Positions 60,501 to 64,000 of a DNA stretch of 64,000 bases are shown one piece after another. Where the stretch lies: assembly GCF_949628215.1 (NCBI RefSeq), contig NC_134280.1, positions 11,047,795 through 11,111,794 of the forward strand, written 5' to 3'. Below the pieces are notes generated by a model, which saw only the letters and a list, made by a program, of their open reading frames with translations, was not told the DNA's origin and made no database searches. Position 1 is the stretch's first letter, and each line of letters opens with the position of its first letter. Made by a program: the position numbers and the translations under genes. Source of the DNA: Phalacrocorax aristotelis. Taxonomy: Eukaryota; Chordata; Aves; Suliformes; Phalacrocoracidae.

Positions 60501-62874
60501 ACGGTGGGATTCCTGCTGGGAAGGATTGCCCGTGGGCAGCACAACAATGAATGTTAGCCTAGGAACACAAAGGAGTTTATCGGTGTTGATTTTCTGCCCT
60601 TTGAACTGCTAAGGACTGTGCGCTGTGAGGAATAAAGAGATTAAATCTGAATTCTAAAAGGACTGGCTGTTTGTCTGTGGCTATGGGCTTGAGAAAAGCC
60701 TTTTTTAAGTTAAGAGGCAGAGCCAAGCAGGCAGCTCCTGCCTTAGGTGGCTAAGCTAGATGTGATCAGGATTTTGAGGAAACTTGGAAGGGGATAGCGG
60801 GTGGCCCTCAAAAGATAAATTAAGATTGTGGTTTTAGCCTTGCAGAATGCCTGGGCCTTGTTGACATTTAAATATTGCTGAGTGGCTCCTGGAACATAAG
60901 CGTTGATTCGTTACAAAAAATAAGTGCTGTGGCCTCATTAAGTTGATCATGAATCACTTGTGTGGTCTTCTGCTTGTCTTGTGGGGGTAGAGGATTGCTC
61001 AGTGGTAAATGGGAGCAGAACTTTAACCCACCATCTCTGCTGCTTGGGTTTCCAAGACAGCATGCAAATGTCGCAGTTTGTGTTTTGCAAACATAATGGC
61101 TCCTACCGGCAACGCAAATACCTCAACCAGCTCTTGGGTTCTCACTTGGAGAGTCAGCAGGTTACTTGAGAGTAACTAGCATCTTGAGTGTTTCTGTATT
61201 AGGGTTTCAGATTGATCATTGCAGAGTGGTCTGCCCCAGAACATCCCAGTTGGGCAGAACAACAATCTCCAAGAAGCAGCTCCAGCCCCTTGGTACCTAA
61301 GGCTCTGAAGGTTAGCACCAACAAATGCTCAAACCATAGGCATTGAGTATTATTTGTACAGAAGTACTTTATGTCGCTACTGCTTTGTACTGGGCAGGTT
61401 CACATTGAGTTTCAACACCTATACCTTATTTCAGTGAGCAATACCATAATAGTATAATTGCAGTCCACTAACATATGGTGCGTGCAGCCTGTAAGCTGCT
61501 TTAATTGCTGAAAACAAAAGCTAATGGTCATGTAAGGCAAGTTGGATTTGGCTTTGCTGAGAGGGTCATTGACCGGGAGACACAAAGGCAATTGTACTGA
61601 AATGTACAGGCACTTCGTTTCTCCTCTGGAGCCTTCCTTGAAACAGTCCAAAACAAGCTTCCACAAGCCAGCCAAGTTCACATGAAATCAACAGGATGTG
61701 GAAACCTGATCTTCTTCAGGCTTGCTTCTTGGGAGGACACTCTAGCTCTCCTTGTGAACTTAGCTTCGGGGCATTAGTTACGGACTAAATCCTGTTGAGC
61801 AGAAGTTGCTTAAGCAGTAATTCATGTATCACACCAGTTCGGGCACATGTCTAAGATCAGTTCATTAACACATTTCTAAAGCATATTGAGTAGATGATCT
61901 CTGACTTCACAATATTTGAAAAAACAGTTTGAATCAGTCCTGTCCCAGGAAAGACTTACAAAAATAGACAAAACTACAGGGCCTCTAATGATCCACCAGG
62001 TATTGGCATTAGTGTTAATGTCCCAACACCTGTAAAAATAGAAAAGAAGGTGAAGTCAGTTATGAAAACACCGGTGTCTTTTCAAAGGGGTTTAGTCTGT
62101 TTTGCACTTCAGGTAGGCCCCATTCCCTTCTTCTACAAAATCAATTTCCTGTTCTCACTTAGCTGCACAACATTTCTGACAGACAACCGTCCACCTGCAC
62201 AGGACAGAAGTACATCCTGCCCTTAAAGTACAACTGCTGTTCAAAAGTTTGGAAGGGAGAATAGAAAGGAACAAAGTTTCACCAATCAGAAAGTCAAATA
62301 CAGATGCTGAAAGCGTTGTGGGCTGAATTCATACTTGAAGGCTGCCTCCTACCCTTGAAAATGCTCAAATGAAATTTGAGGCTTGCTCTTAGGTTGCACA
62401 GCTGGATCTCTAGTCCTGCCCACGCTAGGATGCAGGCTTGCACCACAGCGGGGTGGTGGTTGGTTTGCTCAGCTGCCAGCAGTCAGGAATAAGCAGACCC
62501 CACAGAGCAGCCTGCGTGGGGGCTACGTGCTCCCTCCGGTGTGCCACCTTCCTTGCCTCCATGCAACTTACCCAATATTTTCATGGAGTTGCCGAGCAGT
62601 TGCCCATGCGGCCACAAACACAGTTGGGGCACCTGTGATTGGAAAAGCTAGTTACTGCTCCACAAGTCCATCCCAAAGGCAAAACAAACCCACAGTTATT
62701 CTTACTGAAAGGAGAACCAGTACCCCATCCGAGGGCGATGAACCGCCAGAACTTCCTTTCCGAGAAGAAAGAAATAACCAGGAGAGTGTGGAGGTACAGT
62801 CCCTCCACAAGGAGCCAGCTGTAGTTAGACATGATGCAATACTGAAAGAAGACCATGGTGAACTTACACCCAGC
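57507..62874 (-). CDS. SCTR: Secretin receptor, C-terminal seven coding exons (5' part outside window)
   Basis: Class B1 G-protein-coupled receptor for secretin, coupling through Gs. Coding exons in transcript order are 62724-62874, 62572-62632, 61960-62029, 59148-59239, 58914-59052, 58690-58731 and 57507-57683; the phases 1, 0, 0, 2, 0, 0 and 2 all fit, counted by junction. The window holds 243 residues, from late TM3 ([19 protein letters not shown]) through TM4 ([10 protein letters not shown]), TM5 ([17 protein letters not shown]), TM6 ([18 protein letters not shown]), TM7 ([20 protein letters not shown]) and a 58-residue last exon with a Ser/Gln-rich tail. The 42-bp exon for TM7 is typical of the family. 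The extracellular domain and TM1-TM3 exons lie past 64000. The C-terminal tail differs from human, as expected. ECL3 has extra residues (see findings). Confidence 0.93.
57684..58689 (-). other. SCTR: SCTR last intron
   Basis: A 1-kb intron, GTGAGT to ACCTAG on the minus strand. No feature seen. Confidence 0.9.
59240..61959 (-). other. SCTR: SCTR intron between the TM4/ECL2 and TM5 exons
   Basis: A 2.7-kb phase-0 intron. Includes a G-rich plus-strand stretch at about 60180-60530 and an isolated plus-strand AATAAA at 60631-60636. No gene or recognised repeat. Confidence 0.88.
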
Positions 62875-64000
62875 CTGAGGGAAGATAAGATAATTAGCTT
62901 CTGCCTGGGTTTGTATCTACCTTCTAACAGAGAGAGAGCTGTAAATAAATCTTGGCAAATAGAAATTTCATAGCACTTAGGGGACTAATCAGGTGGCCTT
63001 GAGACAGGCGTTCATATGACAAGAAAGGAGGACTGGCACTTGTAAATGCATTAATCAGTTGCCTCACCAGCAAGAACCAAATGTATCATGGGTTTGGGTT
63101 ACTGTCTCACTTAGAGGAGTTTCACTATTACTACCTTATTAATATCAGTAGCACTAATATAACCTTAGAGAAGCATGTAAATGTATTTGTCAGGCTTTTT
63201 TCATAAGAAAAAGGGTCGATAAAGACAAGTTAAAATTTGCTTAAAATGTTCTTGTTCAGCAACAAAAATTCAGCAAAACAAAACCAAAAGCTTTTTGTTT
63301 GTTTCCTTCCCTCCCTAATGCTTATCTTTTGGTTTAAAGCATTGAACATTGTCTCCAGTGCTCCCCCTTCTTCAGGTTTCAAGATATTTTGCTGCCAATA
63401 AAAAGAGAAAGGAAAAAACAGTTCAAAAATTGGGAGGTTCCTCTTCCAGGCCGTCTGGGCACAAAGCCATATCTTACTACAGGTCTCACACTGAGGTATA
63501 AATCAGCAATATTTAATGTGTTCTTTTACTTTTACTGCCAGCCCTATCTACCAGGATGTAAAATCCACATAAGAATCTCAACCCTGGTGGTGTATTCTGT
63601 GTTCGCAGCCTGAGACACCCATGTTTAGGCATTTATGGGTCAATATCCTGAACTCCTGGTGTCTTCTGTGGCCACCTAGTCAATGCAATCAAGATGATGA
63701 ATGCAGGTACCTAATTCAGACTGACCTGGATGCCCTCTGCTCCAATACTTGTAAGGGCATCTATAGCCAGGAGGAACCGCACACAGGTTTCTGTGTGTAT
63801 GCTCCAGCCTGGGCTGCTTTTGTGTCCTCATGCCACCATCACCCATGCAGAATCCCCCCAAAAGGGGAAACTTCAGCCAGGAACAACCAACATGCAGGAT
63901 GGAGTGATGGAGAAGGGACAGGGCATACCTTTCCTCTCCCGTAACCCCTCATGCTGAATGGAAAGCTGAGACAGAGATTTCCTTCCCTGCACACTAACTA
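62875..64000 (-). other. SCTR: SCTR intron running off the window
   Basis: Ends in TTCCCTCAG on the minus strand at 62875. I looked for the preceding TM2-TM3 receptor exon (family HLF-type motif) and did not find it before 64000. Confidence 0.7.

Noticed and set aside
60180-60640. G-rich stretch with a later AATAAA as a plus-strand gene end or repeat
   Set aside because: No exon chain, no terminal repeats and no family match; it lies inside an SCTR intron.

Overview
The window looks like bird nuclear DNA. Two CR1 (chicken repeat 1) LINE copies end in the ATTCTGTG-type 3' terminus, introns are compact, and CpG-rich promoters alternate with AT-rich introns. The gene order STEAP3 - C2orf76 - DBI - TMEM37 - SCTR matches human 2q14.2, which I recall corresponds to chicken chromosome 7. 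I identified genes by reading exons, splice phases and remembered family sequences; no database was searched, and I cannot name the species.

Layout: STEAP3 (+, all four coding exons, 1318-11183). A 14-kb interval between convergent genes follows and carries a 3.1-kb CR1 LINE (about 18.3-21.4 kb) and a 0.47-kb CR1 fragment (22.6-23.1 kb). Next are C2orf76 (-, five coding exons, 25421-34268), a CpG-rich divergent promoter with five CCAAT boxes (about 35.85-36.4 kb), and DBI (+, four exons, 36406-39426). After 6 kb with no recognised gene comes an unrecognised spliced gene on the minus strand (45.57-47.84 kb, perhaps starting near 48.56 kb). TMEM37 (+, two coding exons, 48767-50222) has a TATA-like box and a near-perfect MAF/NRF2-type site upstream. 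The last seven coding exons of SCTR (-, 57507-62874) follow; its 5' exons lie beyond the window.

The genes alternate in strand: STEAP3> <C2orf76 | DBI> <unknown | TMEM37> <SCTR. This makes one clear and one possible head-to-head promoter and three tail-to-tail boundaries. The genes have no common pathway: endosomal ferrireductase, UPF0538 protein, acyl-CoA carrier, claudin-like membrane protein and secretin receptor. The most interesting item is the unknown minus-strand gene. Six consecutive exons keep one reading frame through matched splice phases and end in a proper polyadenylation signal, yet I recognise neither the protein nor a counterpart at this place in mammals.
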